DNA of 64,000 bases from Saccharomyces uvarum (lineage: Eukaryota; Ascomycota; Saccharomycetes; Saccharomycetales; Saccharomycetaceae): the NCBI GenBank assembly GCA_947243795.1, contig OX365937.1, positions 667,807-731,806 of the forward strand. The letters run 5' to 3'. A program made the position numbers and the translations under genes. Each line of letters begins with the position of its first letter. Position 1 is the stretch's first letter. Below, one piece after another: positions 30,960-41,995 of this stretch. The notes below the pieces were generated by a model. The model saw nothing but the letters and a program-made list of their open reading frames with translations, made no database searches and was not told the DNA's origin.

Positions 30960-32045
30960 AGTATGACACCGTCTTTCAACGGCTTCGAATAACTTTGGAT
31001 CATCTTCAGCAGTTGCTGTTTTTGTACATGGTAACAGTGGTAAGTAGCCAATTGCTACAACATTTGGACCTTTATTGAGAGCTCTCATACATCTTGATGG
31101 CCATAATGGAGAATTCCTAAATCACGCTATTTTTAAAGCAGTGAGAATCACGTGTTAAGCTGTATTAAAAAGCTACCTTCTTATTGATGAACGACGGAAT
31201 ATAAAATTCTATCTACCATTATAGGCCAAACCAACAATGTCATCTATTCTCAACGTAACCGCCTAAATAAACAGAGTAATAGCATTGGCGATTTCCTGCT
31301 ATCTGAAACTTGATTTATAGCAAACAGAATTCTCGACAACTAATGCTAAATAAAAGGCTTCTTATGAGTTAATAAGTTCTACAATCATAAAAACTATGTG
31401 AGATACTTGTGATGCACCTAATGAAAATACTTTTGTCACCTGGTATTCTTGTTCATTGATTTGAGATAGGAAATATTTAAATTGATCAAAATAACAACCA
31501 CAGAAGTTTTAGTACATTTTGCCACAAATAAATCTCCATCAAATTAAAAATATTTTAGCCCTAGCCAGAAACGCAATAGAAAGCGACCATTTTTACTGAT
31601 TCTCTATGAACTTATTCGAGTTCATAGCGGCGACAGGGTCCGGGATGTTGAATATTTTATCGCAAAAAATCAAATATTTTTAAAAATCAGTCTGTTTTTA
31701 GCTTTTATTGGGTGCTTTTGAATACGCCTCAAATGCTTTTTCAATCTGAGGAAGTTACTCTTTGAATGACTTGATGTTTGTTTGTTGTATCTTCTCAAGA
31801 AAACTGTTCCAGAAGGAAGAGTCTAAATAATCTACAGGAGCTAACCATATAAGGTTACCTAGTGTCCCTAAGTTTGATTTCATAGATATAAGAACAAGGA
31901 CTCATTGCAACAAGCCTCCGTTCCTTAATATCTGCATCTGGAAAACTTGCAAAGATCCCATTAGCTGTTGAAAATAGTGCAGTAGACCTTGGAAGATCCG
32001 GAAAGCCGTTCGAAGTTAAGATGCGGAAGTGGTTCCAAGTATAGT
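30960..32045 (-). pseudogene. Decayed minus-strand gene between PGU1 and YJR154W, family not recognised
   Basis: Reading the minus strand from 32040 gives coding-like TWNHFRILTSNGFPDLPRST, then FSTANGIFASFPDADIKERR and LVAMSPCSYIYEIKLRDT. A one-base shift near 31858 continues it as LIWLAPVDYLDSSFWNSFLE and KIQQTNIKSFKE to a stop, then on through LPQIEKAFEAYSKAPNK. Further on, 31118 to 30963 gives SPLWPSRCMRALNKGPNVV and IGYLPLLPCTKTATAEDDPK. Several frameshifts and stops break it. The pieces are in the right order for one gene of about 350 codons. I cannot name the family. Confidence 0.5.
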
Positions 32046-32878
32046 TGATTCAGGGTGGAGTTTGACTGCTGTTTATCTAATACTATTAGCAACTGTCAAT
32101 ACTAGAAAGATTAGCGACTTTGCCTGGTAGCTAGTTCATGCATGTACAAGATTACATAAATAGAAGACAGTTAAATTATCTTTCCTGCATTTGTTAAGAC
32201 GCCATAATATAGCTGAGGTCAGTGTTCTAGCAGCCATAGATGTCGCAAAAGATGCAATACATATAAAAATGTTAAAAATTTGCAAGAGGGTTTGCCAGAG
32301 CAGGGTCACGATAATACCTCATAATCATACAATTTACATTTTTCTTTCATATATGATCTGTTTCTCGAGAGATCACTTTACTCAGGGAAGGTATCGGCTG
32401 TATAGTCGATTCAATCTAACGCAGCTGTGTATAAAAATAAGCTTTTCATTTGGTAGATGACTAATGAAAAGCTTAAATACCAAACAGTCAACTTTTCAGA
32501 GATTTGCAGCGTCCGTGTGTAGTCATACTTCCGTGACTCTAAGAAAGAAGGCAACTATAGTGCGCATGTGCCAGGAATTATCGTGTCATGGCGTGGCTAT
32601 CGATGATTCGTGTATTAGAAAATAGTCATCGTTCCCAGACTTTGTGAAGTTGAAGCAAGTTTTCCAGTCTGAAAACAACCATTCGAGTCATTTGCTCTCA
32701 ACAGAAACACAAACGCATAATCAACTCGAATCCAACAGTTTTAATTCAAACCTTCTCATGATGAATGGCGTGATAGAGTCATTGAGTACATATAAAAACT
32801 GCCGAAGTAACGAAGCATGGTATGAGATTTCTTTTACTTGAAAAATCAACCAACCAATCACAAAGCTCACTCAATACA

Positions 32879-33919
32879 ATGAACACGAAATCACTTCACT
32901 TTTATGAGCCGTACGAAGTTGATGGTCAGAAATACATTCATATGGAAAAAAAGGAAGATCTTGGAGTGTGGGAACCTGGGTTAACGCAGGATGCGTTCAC
33001 TGTCAAAGACAAAACTGACTATAAAGACATCATTGAAAAAGTGGAGAAATATGGAGTTTGCGTAATCAAAAACTTCATAGAACCATCCAAATGCGATGAA
33101 ATATTGAATGAAATTGAACCGCATTATTATAGGCACGAGTCGTGGCAGGGGTCGCCATTTCCAAAGGAAACAACGGTTGTGACAAGATCAGTACTGCACT
33201 CGCCTTCCATCTTAAAGAATGTTGTGGGCGACCGTATGTTCTGTGACATGGCAGAACACTTTCTGAATGAACAGAACTATTTCTTGGCAGGAAATGTGAT
33301 CAATAAATGCTCTAGTGGCTTTCAATTGAACTCTAGCATCATCTACAAGGTTGGTCCTGGTGCCGGTGATCAGGGATACCATCGGGAAGATCATATCCAT
33401 CACACGATCCATCAAGCATGTGACAAGTTCCAATATGGCAATGAATCGTTGCTAGGGATCGGTGTGGCTTTCACGGACATGAATAAAGAAAATGGATCAA
33501 CTCGAATGATCGTCGGTTCGCACTTGTGGGGCCCCCACGATTCTTGTGGGAATTTCGACAGGAGGATGGAATATTATGTGGATGCTGCTAAAGGTGATGC
33601 GGTTATATTTTTGGGCAGCCTCTATCATGCAGCCAGTGCAAATCATACTAAAGAAGATAGAATTGGTGGGTATTTCTTTATGACAAAGGGCTACTTGAAA
33701 CCAGAGGAGAATCTTCACTTGGGAACAGATCTGAAACTGTTCAAGGATTTGCCTTTGGAGACGTTAAAGTTGCTGGGGATGACAATTAGTGAGCCATACT
33801 GTGGGCACATAGATTACAGAAGCCCAGGACAGCTTGTAAACCCCAGCTTGTTTGAAAACGATATTGAAAAGGGATACTATGGTGAGACATTCAAAACAAA
33901 TTATGATAAGAAGCAATGA
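32879..33919 (+). CDS. YJR154W: PhyH-family Fe(II)/2-oxoglutarate dioxygenase-like protein (YJR154W)
   Basis: Starting at 32879 gives 346 residues, the S. cerevisiae length; the frame extends 19 codons further up but the extension is not supported. The fold is that of phytanoyl-CoA dioxygenase-like enzymes. HRED (168-171) in DQGYHREDHIHH is the likely metal motif, with the distal His at about 250 (LYHAAS) and Arg at about 261 for 2-oxoglutarate. The substrate is unknown. No signal peptide or membrane segment is seen. Confidence 0.92.
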   Translation: MNTKSLHFYEPYEVDGQKYIHMEKKEDLGVWEPGLTQDAFTVKDKTDYKDIIEKVEKYGVCVIKNFIEPSKCDEILNEIEPHYYRHESWQGSPFPKETTVVTRSVLHSPSILKNVVGDRMFCDMAEHFLNEQNYFLAGNVINKCSSGFQLNSSIIYKVGPGAGDQGYHREDHIHHTIHQACDKFQYGNESLLGIGVAFTDMNKENGSTRMIVGSHLWGPHDSCGNFDRRMEYYVDAAKGDAVIFLGSLYHAASANHTKEDRIGGYFFMTKGYLKPEENLHLGTDLKLFKDLPLETLKLLGMTISEPYCGHIDYRSPGQLVNPSLFENDIEKGYYGETFKTNYDKKQ

Positions 33920-35557
33920 GGAATTAGTTTAATACATAATTTCTCCGTTTCCCCAAATCTTCTTGAGATGTATAGGATATAATCCTTCATTAGCTATCTT
34001 TTGCAATGTACATTTAGGTACTACTATATAGAGAGGAATTTAGGTAACGTTCTGTCTACTTTTAAAACAGTATTCTTTTTAGGTCACGTTCATTTAAGCC
34101 AATATATGATTATCATCATGACCCCCTCGATATATCTAGAACTTAATTGAGCTACTCCTTTTTGAATCGTTGCACTGGGATGTATTATGAATTCGAGGAG
34201 ACTCAAAAATTAAAGTGTTCAAACCTTATGTTCGCTAACAGCCAATTAGACGTAGATATTGGTCATATTTGAGGGCACTACAGTACGTAGGGAACTCGAG
34301 ATATGTAAAAATGTTTCAAAATATTCATGAAATCTGAGACACCTGAGTCAACTAACAAAATCATATCAGTATATCGGAAGATTATCTCACGCCATTTTCA
34401 TTTTGATTGAGCACCCCTATTTGCACTTCTTGTTTACTCGAAAATACCCTAACTTCTCCCAGATAAATGTTTTGAATTATTGACCGTAATCGCGATTAGC
34501 ATAATAGCAAAAATACTATGTATTCACAAGATTTCTCCAGCATATATAATACAGCTTGGTTGCAAGAGCAAATACCTTACCAAATTTCTCTAAAATGCCT
34601 TTTCCATAGTCTCTTAGTTACGGTACAGATATCACCACTGCCAAGCAGTTCAACAAATCCACTACTGTCCTACCCTTTACTGACGGTAAAGGAACCTCTA
34701 TACCGTAACATTGCTTCGACTTAAAAAATAAAATAAAAACTCAAGTGGTATTGAAAAAACACAACTCTAAGACTATTACATTTATATGTCGGTTATTGTG
34801 TAGTTAAACAGATTGGTGTAATTTATCAGAGAATGAAAACTGAATATTCTAAATCATTGAGTTATTCTTTTAGTACTAGTACATTCTCAAGAGTAGCTGT
34901 GAGTCAATTGCTACAACATTTTTCCCGCAAACCTTCCGATTGATTATATTGCGGGGTGTTTTATGATATTGTAAGGCAAAGGGAAGGGTCTACGTTTAGA
35001 AGAATTCTGTTTTAAACGACGCTACTAATATCTTTGATTGGATGAATTTCCATCAAATAATCGTGGTATATCACCTAATGCATACCATTTGCTATTCTTT
35101 TCATTCAATGCACCCTAGCTCCCTACTCCTAACAATGGTAAACCCCCACGAAACCTGGCAAGGCGATTCGGAGGGGATGAATAGTTCTGAAACGTATTCC
35201 ACAGCTCCGAACTCACCCTTTTTGAACTCAACACAAAAATTGACCCAGTTGAAGTTGATATGAATTATGTGATTGTTAGGATATTGAAGATCTCATGCTT
35301 AGACATTCTCGTTAAGGTTTTAGTTTGGGCCCCTTAGACCCTTCCCGGAATACGACAGTCCATTACTTCGGCCTAATGTTTCCCGTGACGGGGCAAAATT
35401 AGAGTGTTTAACAAGAAATGCCTTCTCTGTACTACAGGATGAAATATTATGAATCTTGGATGAAGTATATGATGAAGGTTATAAAAATGGAGATAGAATT
35501 AATGAATAAATTTGAGCGGTATTAAGTTGCTGTTTGTTCCTGACGAGAATAACAACA
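33920..35557. other. YJR154W/MEL1 intergenic region
   Basis: About 1.6 kb. Short open frames at 34518-34724 and 35042-35263 have no recognisable features and are probably chance or debris. The last 200 bp hold the MEL1 promoter. A TGCACCC word (Aft1 core) lies at 35109-35115. Confidence 0.6.
35346..35385. promoter_or_regulatory. Gal4 site (CGG-N11-CCG) of MEL1, plus one near-match
   Basis: 35369-35385 is CGG, eleven bases, CCG: a full Gal4 consensus 173 bp upstream of the ATG. 35346-35362 is CGG-N11-CCA, one base short of a second site. S. cerevisiae MEL1 is Gal4-controlled, so galactose induction is likely kept. Confidence 0.8.
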
Positions 35558-36973
35558 ATGTTTCTTTTATACGTTTTTAGCTCTTTTGCCGCTGTGAGCG
35601 GTGTTCTCGGTTCGTCACCGAGTTACAATGGCCTTGGCCTTACTCCTCAAATGGGTTGGGACAATTGGAACACATTTGCCTGTGATGTCAGTGAGCAATT
35701 GCTTCTGGATACTGCTGACCGGATTTCTGAAATAGGACTAAAGGATTTGGGTTACACTTATGTTATATTGGATGACTGCTGGTCTAGTGGCAGATCTTCA
35801 AATGGTACGCTCGTTGCAGACAAGGAAAAGTTTCCCAATGGTATGAGTCATGTAGCCGACCACCTGCATAACAACAATTTTCTCTTTGGCATGTACTCAT
35901 CTGCTGGTGAGTACACTTGTGCAGGATACCCTGGGTCTTTGGGACATGAGGAAGATGATGCAGACTTTTTTGCTAGCAATGGTGTTGATTACTTAAAGTA
36001 CGATAATTGTTACAACAAAGGTCAGTTTGGTGCACCAGAAACTTCTTACAATCGTTACAAGGCTATGTCTGATGCTTTGAACAAAACAGGCAGACCTATT
36101 TTTTATTCTTTGTGTAACTGGGGTCAAGATTTGACGTTTTATTGGGGGTCTGATATAGCAAATTCCTGGAGAATGAGTGGGGATATTTATCCCGAGTTTA
36201 CTCGTCCTGACAGTAGGTGTCCTTGCGATGGTGACCAGTTCGATTGCGCATATGCCGGTTTTCATTGTTCTATCATGAATATTCTAAACAAAGCGGCTCC
36301 AATGGGGCAAAACGCAGGGATTGGTGGCTGGAACGATTTGGATAACTTAGAAGTCGGTGTCGGGAACTTGACAGATGATGAGGAGAAAGCGCATTTCTCT
36401 ATGTGGGCAATGGTTAAATCTCCACTAATCATCGGCGCTGATGTGAATGAATTAAAGGCGTCTTCATATTCAATTTACAGCCAAGCTTCCATAATAGCAA
36501 TTAACCAGGATCCTAAGGGAGTACCAGCAACAAGGGTTTGGAGACATCAAGTGCCACAAACTGATAAGTACGGTCAAGGTGAAATTCAGTTTTGGAGCGG
36601 TCCCCTTGATAACGGAGATCAAGTGATTGCTCTATTAAATGGGGGAAACAAAGCCAGACCAATGAATACGAATTTGGAAGAAATTTTCTTTGACAGCTAC
36701 CTAGGTTCCGAGCAATTGACTTCGAACTGGGATATTTATGACTTATGGGCTAACAGAGTCGACAATGCAACATCATCTACCATTTTAAAAAATAATAATG
36801 TAGGAAATGCTACTATCTACAATGCTACTGCACTATCATACAAGGATGGGTTGGCAAAGAACGATACAAGATTATTCGGTACCAAAATCGGCAGTATTTC
36901 TCCAGATGGCTTGCTTAACACGACTGTTCCAGCGCACGGGATTGCCTTCTATAGGTTAAGACGCTCCAGTTAA
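35558..36973 (+). CDS. MEL1: Secreted alpha-galactosidase (melibiase)
   Basis: From the ATG at 35558 the protein has 471 residues, exactly the MEL1 length; an ATG 8 codons up gives a less typical signal peptide. It is a glycoside hydrolase family 27 enzyme that splits melibiose and raffinose-type sugars outside the cell. A signal peptide of about 18 residues is followed by SPSYNGLGLTPQMGWDNWNTF. The nucleophile Asp is in YLKYDNC (about 149) and the acid/base in SWRMSGD (about 209). Cysteine positions and many N-glycosylation sites match MEL1. MEL genes are absent from the S288C reference but present in several wild Saccharomyces. Confidence 0.97.
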   Translation: MFLLYVFSSFAAVSGVLGSSPSYNGLGLTPQMGWDNWNTFACDVSEQLLLDTADRISEIGLKDLGYTYVILDDCWSSGRSSNGTLVADKEKFPNGMSHVADHLHNNNFLFGMYSSAGEYTCAGYPGSLGHEEDDADFFASNGVDYLKYDNCYNKGQFGAPETSYNRYKAMSDALNKTGRPIFYSLCNWGQDLTFYWGSDIANSWRMSGDIYPEFTRPDSRCPCDGDQFDCAYAGFHCSIMNILNKAAPMGQNAGIGGWNDLDNLEVGVGNLTDDEEKAHFSMWAMVKSPLIIGADVNELKASSYSIYSQASIIAINQDPKGVPATRVWRHQVPQTDKYGQGEIQFWSGPLDNGDQVIALLNGGNKARPMNTNLEEIFFDSYLGSEQLTSNWDIYDLWANRVDNATSSTILKNNNVGNATIYNATALSYKDGLAKNDTRLFGTKIGSISPDGLLNTTVPAHGIAFYRLRRSS

Positions 36974-39832
36974 AAACATTTTACCAACTGTGTAGGTTTT
37001 TTCTTCAGATTAGTTTAAAGTGTATAGTTTTTATACGTTATGCAGCGTTTTGAAATTTTGCCCAGCAAGTAACTAGACGACAGTATTTATTTCTTTACAG
37101 ACGCAACCATAGATAGCGCAGCATAGTTAAGCTTGCCCAAATTTGCAAAATCGTCTTAGTATAATGAAAGAAGACCGCGTAGCCACGTTGAAGCTATATT
37201 CCAATAGATGGCTAGCAGTAATTTCAAAAGGATGATTTCACTAGAGAGTGGGGGGAGAGTAAGTTGCTACACTATAAATCCAAAAAAACAAAGGCAATAT
37301 GCATTCAAAAGTTTTACTACGTAAAATTAAATAAACTCCAACAAACCTTCATCAAGCAAAAACGAAATGGTTAGGTAAAGGAAGATTTATTGTAAGCTCT
37401 AAAATGACCTAGCGACCACCTTTCCTTGATGTCTCAGATTATATTTTATTTTCATCTTTATGTTTAGTTTAAAATAAATCAAATTCTGTTTTTTCAAGAT
37501 CTTCCCGACCAGGCTTGATTACAAATCTTATTAATCTAACCAAATATGTGTCGTTTCTTTGTTGTATTGATTTAGTTACAGAGACCTACACACACGAAAA
37601 TAATGAGGTTCAATTTGAAGTAGGTTGGCATCTATAAGCTAAACAAAAGATAATTCTAATTGATATTAGCAGCTCAACCGTAATAAAGGCTGTGTTTCAA
37701 ACCGGGGTGACTATAGTATATATATCTATCAATTATCATGCAGTGTAGACTACTTCAAAGCACATATGCCCTGGTATGTTCTTGCTTTCTGCTAGTTCGA
37801 AACAACTTGCCTACTGACCGGCTGGCGGATTTTTCGGTACGGAATCACCTTATTTGTTTCTTAAAGTATTTGCCCTGGAAACATTAGAGATAGCATATAA
37901 ACTTCGCGTTTATTATTGTGTTACCAATAATCTATCTATAATGTCCTGTAATGCGCGATTGCAGAAATTCTCAAGCTGGTTTTATTGAAGCTTTAAATAA
38001 AAGCAATCCTGGAACTTTTAAAGAAATGTCGATAGTATTGCCAAGATACGATAAAATAGACACTAGGTAAGGCATATATATTTTGATCAAAAAACTCCCA
38101 TTTCAAAAACATTCAAAATGACATAGAAATAACATTATGTTTCTTCAAGGGGCAAAATGAAAATGCGAAGTAATCACCTCGGTTATGAAACATACGTGTT
38201 GTTTGAAAATGAGTCAATCAAAAAAGACCACATAACTTAGCTCAAAAAATTGGTAAGCAAATTTGTAGACCACTTCTTAACATATGTATTTTCTCCTTTC
38301 TTTAAAAGAATGAATAAAAGGATAAAAATCACTATAATACGTGCGGATTTGAGTCCCCATTAATATTGCCTTATTAGACTATAAGCAAAAAAAAAAGACT
38401 CATATGAATCACAACAGTTGCTATCAAATAATAAGGTCTTGAGGCTTCTATTAACTTTACTTATTTGATAATTTTCAGCTACCATTTGCTCTTTCAGTAT
38501 CTCTCGTGAAGCTCCTAAGCATCAGATTCTGTTTATACATCCAATATAAACAACAAAAAAGATAGCAGTAGCCTAGAGTATGCGCGAATTAAAGCAATAT
38601 GTCACGACCATAGCAAAGATTATCGGAAAAAAAAAACTTGCTGAATTTTTTTAATCAAGAATGTTGGGCCTGCACTACTCATATTGAGATGATTGCCTTA
38701 AATAAACAGTTAATCTGCTAAAAATTATGACTTGGTTTCAAATTCTAGCCAAGAAATTTGTTGGCGAATTTCATACCTATATTTCCTGCAGGCAATAGAT
38801 ACGTGCGGTAAAGCGAGTCCGCTGGTTTTGGGTTACATGAAGTGCACTAGCCGAAAAAATTCTGCTATATTACGAACTTTCGGAGGAAACGGAGCTTGTC
38901 TTGTGCACCCTTATAAAATTTTCACATTTGTTTGTAAAAAAACAATGGCTGATGCAGTCAGCTGCTGATTTAATAAACGCAAACGGCATTCAGCCTGCTG
39001 CGTCTCTGCATACAGTGCTGCACGCCCGCATATTTCGTCTAATAAAGATGCTTTTTGCCCTCATCCAACCTTTCGTTAGCCCAAACTAAGCTATCTCGTC
39101 AAGAGCACTGACACCTGAACCTTTTCCCTTTCTTTTTAGAATCAACACCTTTTTGACGTCGTCCAGGTAAAGCGGGCGCTAGCATAGAAAAAAAGGCATT
39201 CATCAAGATGAATGTGTCTGAGAAGTAGAAAATAAGCAAAGAGGGCAGGAAAACGACTAATAAAGAAAAGAGTATTATTAAACTTGCAGTGCAATTTCGT
39301 ATAAGAGATGACTTCTCCTTCATAAGAGTTTTTTTCCGATAGCAAAACAGTATGCTATGCAAGACTGCCTTGACATTTGCACCTTGTTTGAGACAGGCAC
39401 TCAACGAAAACAACCGTTGCACCTAATTCCATAGGACCCTGAAACGAATGAGACTACAGAAATAATAGGATGCAAGGAACATTCCGATATTCCCTTAAAC
39501 TACCTGCGATTATTCTTAAGAATGAGTTTACAATATCTGAATCACTGGGCTGATTTTTTTGTTTTCAAAAACGAACAAACAGAGGCACTTATTCTACGAC
39601 TGCTTGGGGCTGCTTATTTTGCAAGAAATCACTGTCCCTAATGACTCTCATGGTCAATGAGGGTTTCCGGAGCTATTCGTCAGTTTTTTCTTCTTTTCTT
39701 TCTTAGTTGTAGATAATTGCCATATAAAACTACAAGAGAAAGTGGGAAGTAGTCAGTAGGTCTCTTAACTCTTTACTTTCGGCCATTTGTAATATTTTTG
39801 TTACCGCTTGGGTGACCTGCCAGATAAACAAG
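36974..39832. other. MEL1/FRE intergenic region
   Basis: About 2.9 kb without a supportable gene; mostly AT-rich. Around 38790-39090 the base composition and a TATAAA at 38911 look like an old promoter or gene edge. The 107-codon minus frame at 39099-39422 has hydrophobic stretches but no recognisable family and lies in the FRE promoter. Confidence 0.55.
38904..38910 (+). promoter_or_regulatory. Possible Aft1 iron-response core
   Basis: TGCACCC is the Aft1/Aft2 core that drives FRE genes in low iron. It is about 920 bp upstream of the FRE start, farther than usual, so the link is weak. Confidence 0.3.
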
Positions 39833-41995
39833 ATGTCGTTTTTGAGGTCTATTATAGCTTTCCTTTTGTTCTTTCAGCTTTCAGCTGCGAAAGCCCCTCC
39901 AAGAAAGACTGCTAAATTAAACACTCATGAAAGGAGAACTCTGTATTCATGCTATGTGGGATTACGTAAACAACCGTGGGAATTTAATGGGTCCGCTGTA
40001 TGCAAATACGAGCCTGCAATTGAATCCATGCTGTACTGTTTCTACGAGGATACGCATGAGAGAGGGTATTCAAATAAAACTCTCGGAAAGGTTTTTGAAG
40101 AAATGAGACAGTTTTGCGACACACCAAAATTTTTGAACATGACCGACGCTGATTTTTATGCCTCATTGAATAACGGGACGCACTATATTCAAAATCAATT
40201 CAAAACTAACATCAATCTAACCTTTCCTATTACAATAAATTCTACGCTAAGAAATGCTTATTATGACGCATATTATGGCTTCTACTATAACCTTGATATG
40301 CCTCATTATTTTGGAGGAATTATTTGTGCGTACTTTGTGGGGGTTATGCTAATTGCAGGTTTAATTCGGTTTTTAAATTACACTCCCATAAAAAGAGTGA
40401 TTTTTAAGCAGAAGCTGATTGACTATGCGAGAGGTTATGCCACATTACCCACTCTTTGGAAAAAGCACGCTGAGCCTTTCTCCTACCTAAAAGTGATCAC
40501 TGGCTACCTTCCCACTAGATTCGAAACTTTGGTTATTTTAGGCTACCTAATACTTCATACCATTTTCATGTCTTACAAATATCAGTATGATCCTTACCAC
40601 ATCATTTTCCCAGTCCATAGAGCAGAAGTGGCTGATTTTGTTGCATTTAGAAGCGGTATACTTTCATTTGCACATTTACCGCTCATTGTCCTATTTGCAG
40701 GAAGAAATAACTTTCTACAACTTATTTCTGGTCTAAAATATACTTCGTTTATCATGTTCCACAAGTGGGTTGGAAGAATGATGTTTCTTGATGCCGTAAT
40801 TCACTCTTCAGCCTTCACATATTATTTCGTGTTTAATAAACGATGGGATGCTGCTAGACTAGTGACTTATTGGAAGTTTGGTGTTACTGCCACCTGTCTA
40901 GGGGGGATAATCGTTTTCTTTTCCTTTGGAGTTTTTAGAAGACACTTCTATGAAACCTTTCTCCTCCTCCATATCGTACTCTCTGCTCTATTTCTTTATG
41001 CCTGTTGGGAACACGTTACTAGCATCGGCAGTATTGAGTGGGTTTATGCTGCAATAGCGATTTGGGGTGTTGACAGAATTGTACGCGTCGTTAGAATTGC
41101 TCTCTTAGGATTCCCAAAAGCCGACTTAAAATTGGTCGGTTCTGATTTCATTCGCGTGACAGTAACCAAACAAAAAAAATTCTGGAAAGCAAAGCCAGGC
41201 CAGTATGTATTTGTCTCTTTCTTACATCCGTTGTGTTTTTGGCAGTCACATCCGTTTACGGTTATGGATTCCTGCGTAAAGGATGGAGAATTGATCATTA
41301 TTCTGAAAGCAAAGAAGGGTGTGACAAAATTGGTAAAGAACTATGTCGAGCGTAAAGGCGGCAAAACGTCCATGAGGTTGGCTATCGAAGGTCCATATGG
41401 ATCCAGGTCTACCGCCCATCGCTTTAATAATGTCCTACTTCTGGCAGGCGGAACAGGTCTTCCCGGTCCGATTGCTCATGCTATTGAGTTAGGAAAAACA
41501 ACGGCTGCAAGTGGCAAGAATTTTGTTCAGTTAGTAATAGCAGTTAGAGGATATGATATGCTCAACGCGTGTAAACAAGAATTGATGGCATTAAAAGATC
41601 TGAATGTTCAGGTTCATATTTACAATTCCAAGCAAGATGCAACTCCAGGTGGACCGGCCGGCTCAAACGTATCCAAAAATGACGAAGTGGTGTTAGAGGA
41701 CACTCCTTCTATTGTTGATCATTCAGAGAAAGCCCTTTCTGAAAACGAAAATACGGAGCGACCTCTCTCTGTAAGTGACATGTCCGATCTCGATTTTGAA
41801 TTTGCCACTTTCCATGCGGGAAGACCCAACGTTGAGGAACTATTGAAAGAATCCATCAGTCATCCTGGTTCACTCGCGGTAGTGTGTTGTGGCCCACCTG
41901 TTTTTGTTGACACTGCAAGAAATGAGACCGCCAGAGCTGTAATCAAAAACCCATCAAGTGTAATCGAATACTCAGAAGAATATCAGGCATGGTAG
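39833..41995 (+). CDS. Ferric/cupric reductase, FRE2/FRE3 type
   Basis: 720 residues from the ATG at 39833 (S. cerevisiae Fre2 and Fre3 are 711); an ATG 7 codons upstream precedes it. A signal peptide (MSFLRSIIAFLLFFQLSAAKA) leads into an extracellular domain with several N-glycosylation sites. The ferric-reductase membrane core follows with haem-binding His pairs (FHKWVGRMMFLDAVIH and LLLHIVLSALFLYACWEH). The FAD motif HPFTV, the GPYG motif, the NADPH motif GGTGLPGP and the terminal CCGPP complete a full enzyme. It is about equally like Fre2 and Fre3, so I do not assign one. It reduces Fe(III) siderophores or Cu(II) at the cell surface. Confidence 0.94.
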   Translation: MSFLRSIIAFLLFFQLSAAKAPPRKTAKLNTHERRTLYSCYVGLRKQPWEFNGSAVCKYEPAIESMLYCFYEDTHERGYSNKTLGKVFEEMRQFCDTPKFLNMTDADFYASLNNGTHYIQNQFKTNINLTFPITINSTLRNAYYDAYYGFYYNLDMPHYFGGIICAYFVGVMLIAGLIRFLNYTPIKRVIFKQKLIDYARGYATLPTLWKKHAEPFSYLKVITGYLPTRFETLVILGYLILHTIFMSYKYQYDPYHIIFPVHRAEVADFVAFRSGILSFAHLPLIVLFAGRNNFLQLISGLKYTSFIMFHKWVGRMMFLDAVIHSSAFTYYFVFNKRWDAARLVTYWKFGVTATCLGGIIVFFSFGVFRRHFYETFLLLHIVLSALFLYACWEHVTSIGSIEWVYAAIAIWGVDRIVRVVRIALLGFPKADLKLVGSDFIRVTVTKQKKFWKAKPGQYVFVSFLHPLCFWQSHPFTVMDSCVKDGELIIILKAKKGVTKLVKNYVERKGGKTSMRLAIEGPYGSRSTAHRFNNVLLLAGGTGLPGPIAHAIELGKTTAASGKNFVQLVIAVRGYDMLNACKQELMALKDLNVQVHIYNSKQDATPGGPAGSNVSKNDEVVLEDTPSIVDHSEKALSENENTERPLSVSDMSDLDFEFATFHAGRPNVEELLKESISHPGSLAVVCCGPPVFVDTARNETARAVIKNPSSVIEYSEEYQAW

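Noticed and set aside
39099-39422. 107-codon minus-strand frame upstream of FRE
   Set aside because: No family features; AT-rich promoter sequence with an overlapping frame.
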